This document shows positions 1 through 6,992 of a stretch of 34,901 bases of DNA, piece by piece. A program made the position numbers and the translations under genes. The notes beneath the pieces are model-generated. The model was given only the letters and a program-made list of their open reading frames with translations. It was not told where the DNA came from and searched no databases. The stretch's first letter is position 1. Each line of letters starts with the position of its first letter. This DNA comes from Lentisphaerota bacterium (GTDB lineage Bacteria; Verrucomicrobiota; Lentisphaeria; Oligosphaerales; JABHEG01), in NCBI GenBank assembly GCA_018676675.1, contig JABHEG010000041.1, positions 1-34,901 of the forward strand. Direction: 5' to 3'.

Positions 1-1
1 T

Positions 2-28
2 GGTATCGACAAGGAGAAGTTCCTATGA
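2..28 (+). CDS. Possible 3' end of an upstream gene
   Basis: One forward frame enters from outside the window, reads GIDKEKFL and stops at a TGA at 26-28. The ATG at 25 overlaps that stop in an ATGA arrangement, and AAGGAG lies 8 nt before the ATG. This looks like translational coupling, but only eight residues are visible. The reading frame that would start at the ATG does not look like a protein. The function of the upstream gene cannot be judged. Confidence 0.2.
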   Translation, partial: GIDKEKFL

Positions 29-570
29 CCACGCGGCAAGCAGGTTACGGAATCCAACCGAATTCTGCGCTCGAAGGCCCGGTGCGGCCCAAGGCCGAAA
101 AAAAACGGGCGTCTCACTTTACAGAAGCACTGAGCTCTGGTCCTCCTGGCGTTCGGAGCAGAACGGTTCACGCACTGCCCAAAGACCAGCTCAGCTCTCA
201 GAGCAGGGATGGCAGCTTGGGCTTGCGCAGCGTACGTCGCGTACTTCGTGCTCGGAGGAAGCTGAGTGAGGGTTCCCCCGCCGCCTCGAATGCCCGTCGA
301 GCATCTCGTGCAGACTTGACCTTTGAGGCCAACTGGCCATCGAGAACGTGCAGTACGTCCAACACCGGTCCGGGCGGTGGAATCGTCGCTGCGGTCGCCA
401 GCCTGACGGACAAGGCGCCGGCGCCGCGCTCCCTGTGGAATCAGCAGGACGCGACAGTAAAGTAGGGGCGCCGTTTGCCACCCGGCTCGCAACACCTCAG
501 TCGAGCGATCAAAGGGACAAGCCAACGCGCCGGCGGAAGCCGGATCGACCCGCCGTAGACCAGCAACACC
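29..570. other. Stretch without a convincing gene
   Basis: Open frames exist on both strands, including a 146-codon forward frame starting at 25 behind a good Shine-Dalgarno sequence. Their translations are rich in Arg, Ser, Pro and Ala, have no hydrophobic core pattern and match no family I know. I see no RNA gene and no repeat here. It may be a decayed gene or a long leader for the methyltransferase gene at 571. Confidence 0.4.
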
Positions 571-1587
571 ATGACGACAGCAGCAAGCTCACTTCCCAGA
601 CAGACAGGCGATGTCGCAACTCCCTGTGCCCTCTGCGGCGCATCTGCGTTCAGCCGCCTGTGGCCCAGCCCGACGGGGAACGGCCCCAACGGCCACTTCA
701 CCGTGGCAACCTGTAGCACATGCGGGCTGGCGCGGACAGAACCCCAACTCGAGGAAGCGGACCTGGCCCCGTACTACACAGCGACGTACTACGGGGGGAA
801 CACGCAGAAGTTTACCGGACTCTTTGAGAGTGCGGTTGGCTTGCTGTGCAACATGCGAGCCCCGGGGATTGTCAGGGCGGCCAGACAGTCATCCAAGCAG
901 TGCTCCCGTTCGTCCCCCAGGATTCTCGACGTTGGTTGCGGACGAGGCACGGTCGCTCGAGTCCTGGCCAGGAAGGGCTGCGAATGTCACGGAATTGAGC
1001 GGGGTGAATTCCCACCCGAAGGAACACCAGAGGGAGTCGTCCTCCACCGCGAGGCCCTCGCCCATATCGGGTTCGATGAGGCCTACTTCGATTTGGTCCT
1101 GCTTTGGCATTCCCTGGAACACATGTCGAACCCGGTTGATACTCTGCGACAATGTCGCCGGATACTGTCTCCAAGTGGCAGCCTGGTACTCGGGGTCCCA
1201 AACTTCGGTTCCTGGCAGAGCCATTGGTTTGGGGACCGTTGGTTCCATCTCGATCTGCCGAGGCATACGCACCACTTCACGCGCACAACTCTCTCAAGGT
1301 GCCTGACCGAGGCCGGATTCCGAGTTTCATCGGTCAGTACGGTCACAATCGAGCAAAATCTTCTTGGTTTCGTGCAGAGCGCCCAGAACCGCTTCATCCC
1401 GGGAACAGGAGACCAACGCCTGTATGAACTAATGAAACCGCAAAACCACGCCCACAGCTGGAGCAAACGACTCGTCCCTTTCGGAGTAGCTGCGGCGTTG
1501 CTCCCGGTAGCGGTCATTGAGACCGTTCTGTCTGCGCTTGCCGGTCAGGGCGCCTCTCTGGTCGTGCACGCCCGCAGATCGGACTGA
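571..1587 (+). CDS. Class I SAM-dependent methyltransferase with N-terminal zinc-type CxxC pair
   Basis: The 338-residue protein probably transfers a methyl group from S-adenosylmethionine to an unidentified substrate. An N-terminal zinc-ribbon-like element has Cys19, Cys22, Cys48 and Cys51. It is followed by the SAM-binding motif I ILDVGCGRG (residues 118-126), an acidic site near GIE (141-143), and the post-motif stretch LLWHSLEHMSNP (around 177-188). A VPNFGS segment and a W-x-LDLPRHTHHFT stretch follow; both are typical of the Methyltransf_23 group found near polysaccharide genes. The C-terminal 60 residues include a hydrophobic stretch that could touch the membrane. The next gene starts 30 nt downstream and encodes a sugar-transferase-like membrane protein, so a role in modifying a glycan or lipid-linked sugar is plausible but inferred. 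ATG 571 is the first in-frame ATG; its ribosome-binding site is weak. Confidence 0.85.
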   Translation: MTTAASSLPRQTGDVATPCALCGASAFSRLWPSPTGNGPNGHFTVATCSTCGLARTEPQLEEADLAPYYTATYYGGNTQKFTGLFESAVGLLCNMRAPGIVRAARQSSKQCSRSSPRILDVGCGRGTVARVLARKGCECHGIERGEFPPEGTPEGVVLHREALAHIGFDEAYFDLVLLWHSLEHMSNPVDTLRQCRRILSPSGSLVLGVPNFGSWQSHWFGDRWFHLDLPRHTHHFTRTTLSRCLTEAGFRVSSVSTVTIEQNLLGFVQSAQNRFIPGTGDQRLYELMKPQNHAHSWSKRLVPFGVAAALLPVAVIETVLSALAGQGASLVVHARRSD

Positions 1588-1617
1588 GATAGATACCCTC
1601 CCGGGAACGGACGGACC

Positions 1618-3420
1618 ATGGCTTCCCTCTCACACAGCAAGCTTCTTCCCCTTCTTCTCGTCTGTGCCGCGTTGTGCTACCTGCCGTCACTGAGCTTCCC
1701 TCTACTGGAAGGTTGGGACGACCCGACCTACATACTGGACAATGCCGAACGGCTCACACCATCCCTGACGAATGTGCAGCGTTTCCTGGAAGCTCCCTAC
1801 TTCAACAACTACCACCCGGTTACCATGCTCTCCTACATGGTCGACTTCAGCATCGGCCGGACGAATGCCTTCGTCTACCGACTCCAGAACCTCCTCTGGC
1901 ACCTCATCGCCTGTGCGGGACTCTACGCATGTCTGTGCCGTTTCGGAATCGGACGCTCCCTGAGCTGGTTCCTGGCCCTCCTCTGGGCTGTACACCCTCA
2001 ACGGGTCGAGTCGGTTGTCTGGGTCTCTGAACGCAAAGACGTGCTGTGCGGAGCGTTCATTTTCTGGGCGCTCTGGTGCTACACCCGCCAACCAGCCCGG
2101 TATACCGCTGCTTTCCTGCTGTTCCTGCTGGCCATCCTCTCCAAAGCAATGGTGGTGACTTTCGTCGGCGTCCTTGCCCTAATGGAGTGGTCCAAGCACG
2201 ATGGACGCCTTGGCTGGCAGTCTGTAAAGCGACTTCTCCCCTACGCCTGTTTGTCCGTCGTCATGGCTGCGGCCACCGTTAACGCTCAAGGAGAAGCCGT
2301 TCGAGCAAACGTCCCGTTGCTACGCCGCCTTCCGGCAGCCGTATGGAACACGGTTTGGTACGTATGCCGAACTCTCGTCCCCACGGACTTGTGTCCCATG
2401 TATCCCCGAATAGACCCCCACGCCGCAGCACTGCTCGCCGTGCTGATCGCTCCTCTCTGCCTCGGCAGCGCCGTGACACTGTGGCGCCTCAGCAGGAATC
2501 CAATCAGACGACATCGATGCATCCAGATCGTGTCAGGGTTGCTGGCCTACCCGACGGTCCTTGCCCCGGTCTGCGGCTTGGTCCCCCTCGCCTTCATCGA
2601 CAGGGCAGACCGCTACAGCTATCTCCCTTCGGCTGTCCTCCTGTGGTTGCTGGGTAGATTGGCCCAGGGAGCGTGGGAGTCGGAGAGAGTGAAGGCATTC
2701 CGTTCGCGCATTCCCAAGCAGAGATTGGCGACAGGCATGGGGCTTGCGGCAACGGTAATCGCAGCGACCCTCATGTGGCAAACCTATCTCTACGCACGAG
2801 TCTGGCAATCATACACCTCGGTCCTCTACACAGCCTACCTCGTTGACCGTCCTCATCCGCGGGTCATCGGCGCCCTTGCGGAAGCACTCCTCGAAGCCAA
2901 AGAAGGAGCCGCTGTCTGGCGCCTGGCAGGAGAACTGGAAGCGTCTGATCGCCCCTATCTGTCCTCTGGCCAACGCGAGGCCCACGAGATGAAGGCCGCA
3001 TTCCTGCGCGCGGCTGTGCTGGAGATGGATGGGGAACTTGCCGGAGCAGCGCTCTGCCTGGAGGACATTGACAGGCGGGTCCGCAACGGCGACACATCAA
3101 CGTTCCTGGATCCCCGTCGCTATTGCCATATGAAAGCCGGGATCGAGATGCGGCTGGAACGCTTCGAGCAAGCAATCGCCAGCTATACCCAACTGCTCCG
3201 GCGACATCCGAATGATGGCCCCGCCTACCTGGGAAGGGGGCGTGCGCACCATCGACTCGAACAGCTTGAGCTGGCCCTCGCTGATTTCCTCCAGGCCCAA
3301 GCGCTCGATCCCTACTCGAGCCAAGCCGCCGAGGGCATCAGACAAGCCCAGGTCGCCATGGAATCAGTAGAAAGTGGACCAGCCAGGAACGCAGGAGCGG
3401 TGCCCACCAAGGAGCCGTAG
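1618..3420 (+). CDS. TMTC/PMT-like GT-C membrane glycosyltransferase with C-terminal TPRs
   Basis: This 600-residue protein has an N-terminal membrane domain of about ten segments (residues 8-400) and a soluble C-terminal part with tetratricopeptide repeats. The clearest TPR covers residues around 515-585. Motifs match the bacterial relatives of eukaryotic TMTC O-mannosyltransferases: an acidic GWDDPTYI in the first extracytoplasmic loop (Asp34, Asp35), an NNYHPVTMLSY segment, and HPQRVESVVWVSERKDVL (126-143). GT-C enzymes use lipid-phosphate-linked sugars and act at the outer face of the inner membrane. The acceptor is unknown. The gene lies 30 nt after the methyltransferase gene and probably shares its transcript. 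The ATG at 1618 follows a GGAACGGA ribosome-binding-like stretch. Membrane topology is estimated by eye. Confidence 0.8.
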   Translation: MASLSHSKLLPLLLVCAALCYLPSLSFPLLEGWDDPTYILDNAERLTPSLTNVQRFLEAPYFNNYHPVTMLSYMVDFSIGRTNAFVYRLQNLLWHLIACAGLYACLCRFGIGRSLSWFLALLWAVHPQRVESVVWVSERKDVLCGAFIFWALWCYTRQPARYTAAFLLFLLAILSKAMVVTFVGVLALMEWSKHDGRLGWQSVKRLLPYACLSVVMAAATVNAQGEAVRANVPLLRRLPAAVWNTVWYVCRTLVPTDLCPMYPRIDPHAAALLAVLIAPLCLGSAVTLWRLSRNPIRRHRCIQIVSGLLAYPTVLAPVCGLVPLAFIDRADRYSYLPSAVLLWLLGRLAQGAWESERVKAFRSRIPKQRLATGMGLAATVIAATLMWQTYLYARVWQSYTSVLYTAYLVDRPHPRVIGALAEALLEAKEGAAVWRLAGELEASDRPYLSSGQREAHEMKAAFLRAAVLEMDGELAGAALCLEDIDRRVRNGDTSTFLDPRRYCHMKAGIEMRLERFEQAIASYTQLLRRHPNDGPAYLGRGRAHHRLEQLELALADFLQAQALDPYSSQAAEGIRQAQVAMESVESGPARNAGAVPTKEP

Positions 3421-3520
3421 CGTCCCCAGCCCCGAGCGTCCCGGAAGACCGCTGGCTGCCCCCTAATGCTATTAGCTTTCTCCTTCCACCGCACTGGCGG
3501 AGAGTCGCCGGATGGCACCG

Positions 3521-3554
3521 CCTCCCACATTGTGTGCTCTGTTAACGTGGGAGG
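3521..3554. terminator. Inverted repeat between convergent genes
   Basis: An 8-bp perfect inverted repeat (CCTCCCAC at 3521-3528, GTGGGAGG at 3547-3554) with an 18-nt loop sits between the ends of the glycosyltransferase gene (+) and cdsA (-). It has no T-run on either side, so it is at best a weak or factor-dependent bidirectional terminator. Confidence 0.3.
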
Positions 3555-3609
3555 GGCTGCCACGCCGCGACCCCATCTCCGAGGCCGCTCCCCTCTGGGA
3601 ACGGAGGGA

Positions 3610-4506
3610 TCACTGCAGCATGGCCATAAGCTGGACGTAGCAGTAGAAGATGGGGGCAACAAAGATCAGGCTGTCAAGGACGTCAAGAGCGCCCCCAAGG
3701 CCAGGCAGCCGCCCCGAGTCCTTTGTCCCGGAAGCTCGTTTCAGAGCAGACTCAGCCAAGTCACCGATCAAGCCTACGACTGAAAACAGAACCCCAAGTA
3801 CGACGGCTGACCAGAACCCGATCACGTTCACCTGAGCGACTTGGAGATGCCGACCCGCAACAGCGAGAAAGGTCAAGGTGCAGAGCACACTGGCCACCGT
3901 TCCCCCTGCCAGCCCTTCCCAGCTCTTCTTTGGGCTGAGAGATGGCACAAGTTGATGGTTCCCTCCAGGCCGCTTCGCCCCCGCTGTTCCCACAGCGAAA
4001 GCGCCAACATCCGCCAACTTCGTGCCGACGATGAGGAATGCAGTGAGTACCCGCCCGGTTGAGCCCGTTCCCTCGATGAAATAGAGCTTGGCGACGAAAC
4101 TCAGCGTCCAGCAGAGGTAGACGAACCCGCCCACCGAAACCAGTGCGTTGAGGATCGCCTCCCGCGATGGACCGCGCCGGAAAACGTCGAAAAAGAGAGC
4201 GATGAGCAGCAGCACAATCACCAGGGCTGCCAGGGCAGAGAACGGATTCACCAATGACAGTCGAACAGCCGGCCCTCCCCAAGGCATGGCGATGACCACC
4301 AGAGCACAACCGAGACCGCCGACCAGACCGGGGCGCCCGGGGAATCCCAAGGCATCAGTCATGGCGAACAGCTCACGCGCCCCCACAACGAGGAAGGCGC
4401 AACAGAGGACAGCAAACACCACCGCACCGGGCCATCCAGGCCAAAGGAAGGCGACCAACGCCAGCAGAACAAGGGGGATGCTCGTCGTAATTCGCTCTCT
4501 AAGCAT
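3610..4506 (-). CDS. cdsA: Phosphatidate cytidylyltransferase (CDP-diglyceride synthase)
   Basis: This 298-residue polytopic inner-membrane enzyme makes CDP-diacylglycerol from phosphatidic acid and CTP, the branch point of phospholipid synthesis. About eight hydrophobic segments are visible. The C-terminal signature is present as SALKRASGTKD followed by PGLGGALDVLDS. The family consensus is PGHGGxxDRxD, so the His and Arg are replaced by Leu and Val while the Asp residues remain. I recall similar variants in other bacteria, so I do not read this as inactivation. The start at 4506 overlaps the stop of uppS (4499-4501) by 8 nt, which indicates translational coupling. A longer in-frame start at 4776 would lie within uppS and is rejected. 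UppS supplies the lipid carrier and CdsA phospholipid precursors, a common gene pair. Confidence 0.93.
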   Translation of the reverse strand: MLRERITTSIPLVLLALVAFLWPGWPGAVVFAVLCCAFLVVGARELFAMTDALGFPGRPGLVGGLGCALVVIAMPWGGPAVRLSLVNPFSALAALVIVLLLIALFFDVFRRGPSREAILNALVSVGGFVYLCWTLSFVAKLYFIEGTGSTGRVLTAFLIVGTKLADVGAFAVGTAGAKRPGGNHQLVPSLSPKKSWEGLAGGTVASVLCTLTFLAVAGRHLQVAQVNVIGFWSAVVLGVLFSVVGLIGDLAESALKRASGTKDSGRLPGLGGALDVLDSLIFVAPIFYCYVQLMAMLQ

Positions 4507-5221
4507 TGGGGACCTTCCCAAAACGTCTTTCACGCCGGCCGTAGTCGTCAAGGGCTTGGCGGAACAGATCTGCATCAAATTCCGGCCACGTCTTGTCTGT
4601 GACCCAGATTTCGGCATAGGATGCCTGCCACAGCAGGAAATTGCTGAGGCGCATCTCTCCCGCTGTCCGGATGACCAGATCAGGGTCCGGAAGATCAGCC
4701 GTGTATAGTCGCGCGGCCAGGGCCTCCTCATCAATCTGCTCAGGGGAGAGTACACCCTTGGCCACATCCTCGGCAAGTCGCCGGGCAGCAGATGCTATCT
4801 CAGCCCGAGAACCGTAGCTCAAGGCCAACGTCAAGACGCCGCTCGAATTGTCGCGAGTTGCTTCCATGACCCGGGACAGGCCTCGACGCACGGGCAAGGG
4901 AAGTCGTTCGAGCTCCCCAATGGCGTTCAGTCGGATGTCATGGCGCTCCAAGTCCTCAAGACGTTCCGCAAGGAAGCGCTCAAGGAGGCGCATCAACTCC
5001 GCGACTTCACGTGGGGGACGCCGCCAATTCTCGGTGCTGAACGCGTATAGGGTGAGGTACCGAACACCAAACTCAGAGCAGGCTTCGACGATCCGCCGGA
5101 CGCTCTCCGCCCCCGCCTTGTGCCCCTCGATCCGCGGCTTCCCTTGCCGACGCGCCCAACGCCCATTCCCATCCATGATGATGGCAACGTGCGTTGGAGG
5201 ATGAGGTAGGGAAGCAGACAT
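4499..5221 (-). CDS. uppS: Isoprenyl transferase (undecaprenyl diphosphate synthase)
   Basis: This 240-residue cytosolic cis-prenyltransferase condenses isopentenyl diphosphate onto farnesyl diphosphate. The long prenyl carrier it produces is used for peptidoglycan and other wall polymers. The whole family pattern is visible: HVAIIMDGNGRWA near the N-terminus with the catalytic Asp17, GHKAGAESVR, YAFSTENWRRP, and the C-terminal RTAGEMRLSNFLLWQ and TDKTWPEFD stretches. Its length is normal for the family. It begins 90 nt after the end of purA on the same strand and its last codons overlap the cdsA start, so the three genes are likely one transcript. Confidence 0.96.
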   Translation of the reverse strand: MSASLPHPPTHVAIIMDGNGRWARRQGKPRIEGHKAGAESVRRIVEACSEFGVRYLTLYAFSTENWRRPPREVAELMRLLERFLAERLEDLERHDIRLNAIGELERLPLPVRRGLSRVMEATRDNSSGVLTLALSYGSRAEIASAARRLAEDVAKGVLSPEQIDEEALAARLYTADLPDPDLVIRTAGEMRLSNFLLWQASYAEIWVTDKTWPEFDADLFRQALDDYGRRERRFGKVPNA

Positions 5222-5311
5222 ACTTCGGGAGCAGGCCTCGTGGGGGCACCCAGATGAACACGCCGCACGCGATGGCGTTCGCTCATGTCCGGGTTGCCCT
5301 GACAGTGACGA

Positions 5312-6586
5312 TCAGGAGAGGACGAACGTCTGACTTCTTCTCGGGCCAACAGATATGATGGAAGGCTTCGCTTCCAGCAGATCCGAGAGATACGTGAGAT
5401 ATTCCTTGGCCCGAACGGGCAGATCGTCGTAGTCCCGTATGCCTTCAGTTGACTCCTGCCAACCCGGGACCTCTTCGTAGATCGGCTTCACCCGCTCGAT
5501 GTCGTCGTTGTCTGACGGCATGTCGGTGATCGTCTTACCATCAAGCTCATAGGCCGTGCAGACTTTGATCGTTTCGAACGAGTCCAAGACATCCATCTTC
5601 GTGAAAGCGATTCCCGTGACGCCATTGAGCATAGCGGAGTAGCGCGTGGCAACCGCATCAAACCAGCCGCAGCGGCGCGGACGACCGGTCGTTGCTCCGT
5701 ACTCGCCCCCTTCACTGCGCAGGAACTCACCTGTCTCATCGTCCAGTTCAGTCGGAAACGGTCCGCGGCCAACCCGCGTCGTGTAGGCCTTGGCAACCCC
5801 AACCACATGATCGATCCGGCAAGGGGCAAGCCCGCCACCCGTGCATGCCGCCCCAGATGTCGTGTTGCTGCTGGTGACAAACGGGTAGGTCCCGAAATCC
5901 ACATCCAGCCACATGCCCTGAGCACCCTCGAAGAGGACCTCTTTACCAGCTTTCGCCGCTCGGTTGACCGTCAGTACAGTGTCCTTGACGAAGGGGGCCA
6001 GCATCTCAGCCGCCGGTCGGACCTTCTCCCACTCGGCGTCGATGTCCATCACCGGTTCTCCGGCCTCCTGGAAGATGGCATTGTAGAAAGCAGCCTGCTT
6101 GCGAAAGCGCTCTTCCAGCAAAGCGGGTTTGCAGAGCAGTGCCCCGCGGAGCCCAACCCGGTTGACCTTGTCCGCATAGGCCGGACCTATACCGCGCTTT
6201 GTTGTCCCGATCTTGGAATCCCCAAGCTTGCCCTCGAACACCTGATCCTGGAGGCAGTGATACTCGAAAATGAGCTGGCACCTTGTGCTCACCTCGAGCC
6301 GTCCCTCAACGTCTATGCCCCGAGCGCGCAAACCCTCTATCTCCTCACACAAAGAGACAGGATTAACCACGACACCATTGCCGATCACGCAAACGGCCTC
6401 GGGACGCAGGATCCCGGAAGGCACCAGGTGCAGGACGAACTTCTCGTCGCCCACCTCAACCGTGTGTCCGGCGTTGTTCCCGCCCTGGAAACGAACGACG
6501 ACATCCGACGTCTCGGTAAGGAAGTCAATGATCTTCCCTTTGCCTTCGTCACCCCACTGCAACCCCACTAGGACAGTATTAGACAT
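5312..6586 (-). CDS. purA: Adenylosuccinate synthase
   Basis: This 424-residue homodimer-forming enzyme joins IMP and aspartate with GTP to make adenylosuccinate, the first committed step to AMP. Visible motifs are LQWGDEGKGK at residues 9-18 with catalytic Asp13, GGNNAGHTV with His41, IGTTKRGIGPAYADK, and a GRPRRCGWFD segment near the C-terminal nucleotide site. Its length is normal. The ATG at 6586 has a GGAG ribosome-binding site about 11 nt upstream. It is the first gene of the purA-uppS-cdsA block. Its leader holds a strong intrinsic-terminator-like hairpin between a candidate promoter and the start codon, so premature termination may control it. Confidence 0.97.
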   Translation of the reverse strand: MSNTVLVGLQWGDEGKGKIIDFLTETSDVVVRFQGGNNAGHTVEVGDEKFVLHLVPSGILRPEAVCVIGNGVVVNPVSLCEEIEGLRARGIDVEGRLEVSTRCQLIFEYHCLQDQVFEGKLGDSKIGTTKRGIGPAYADKVNRVGLRGALLCKPALLEERFRKQAAFYNAIFQEAGEPVMDIDAEWEKVRPAAEMLAPFVKDTVLTVNRAAKAGKEVLFEGAQGMWLDVDFGTYPFVTSSNTTSGAACTGGGLAPCRIDHVVGVAKAYTTRVGRGPFPTELDDETGEFLRSEGGEYGATTGRPRRCGWFDAVATRYSAMLNGVTGIAFTKMDVLDSFETIKVCTAYELDGKTITDMPSDNDDIERVKPIYEEVPGWQESTEGIRDYDDLPVRAKEYLTYLSDLLEAKPSIISVGPRRSQTFVLS

Positions 6587-6634
6587 TGCTCACACTCCAA
6601 AAACACCAAGGGCACACCACCACTCGAACACGGC

Positions 6635-6667
6635 AAAAAAGAAGCCCGATCGGCAAGATCGGGCTTC
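6635..6667 (-). terminator. Intrinsic-terminator-like hairpin in the purA leader
   Basis: An 11-bp perfect stem (GAAGCCCGATC at 6641-6651 and GATCGGGCTTC at 6657-6667) closes a 5-nt loop. Read on the minus strand it is followed at once by six T residues (6640-6635), the classic rho-independent layout. On the plus strand no T-run follows. It lies about 50 nt upstream of the purA start codon, downstream of a candidate promoter, and no minus-strand gene precedes it. It could therefore attenuate purA or block stray upstream transcription. Confidence 0.75.
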
Positions 6668-6697
6668 TCGTAAACGGGTCGGCTCTCTTGCCGCCCT

Positions 6698-6725
6698 ATT
6701 TTAATGCCGCATGGCGATAATGCAA
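6698..6725 (-). promoter_or_regulatory. Candidate purA promoter
   Basis: On the minus strand a TTGCAT element (6725-6720) and a TAAAAT element (6703-6698) are separated by 16 nt, a moderate sigma70-like fit. Transcription would begin near 6691 and meet the leader hairpin roughly 25 nt later. The match is not strong. Confidence 0.3.
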
Positions 6726-6754
6726 TGCCAAGAGACAGGAGCAAGGCACCCCCT

Positions 6755-6870
6755 CAGTCACGTGAGGCGGCTCGACGGAGTCTCTCCCTCCATCGGACAC
6801 AGATGGCCCGGAGAATCCCTGGAGGGAGAGACTCCGTCGAGCCATCTTGGGGATCTCTCCCACATAACTG
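6755..6870. mobile_element. MITE-like palindromic element, copy 1
   Basis: This 116-bp element is also present, without indels, at 27604-27719. The core 85 nt (6762-6846) differ at one position. It contains a 24-bp perfect inverted repeat (6769-6792 with 6820-6843) around a 27-nt loop. Its outer ends are imperfect terminal inverted repeats, CAGTCACGTGAG at the left and the complement of a CAGTTATGTGGG-like sequence at the right. A 6-bp direct repeat, CCCCCT, directly flanks both ends, consistent with a target-site duplication. It encodes no protein of its own, although frames run through it. It separates the purA leader from the 15-kb plus-strand gene cluster. There is no transposase in this window. 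Confidence 0.75.
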
Positions 6871-6992
6871 CCCCCTTACAAGAGCCTGAGGAACACAGGA
6901 GCAGGCCGACGGATGCCGTGCTATATTGTGGGCTTTCCCGTGACAGATCAGAGCCCGGACGGCGTCCCGGCCATGGCAGGAAACGGACCCTG

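Noticed and set aside
25..465. 146-codon forward frame with a good Shine-Dalgarno sequence
   Set aside because: The composition is Arg/Ser/Pro-rich with no hydrophobic pattern or known motif; it resembles a stop-free frame in GC-rich DNA.
6711..6992. N-terminal extension of the DUF6785-like protein
   Set aside because: It would translate the MITE-like palindrome. The membrane protein begins naturally at ATG 6993.
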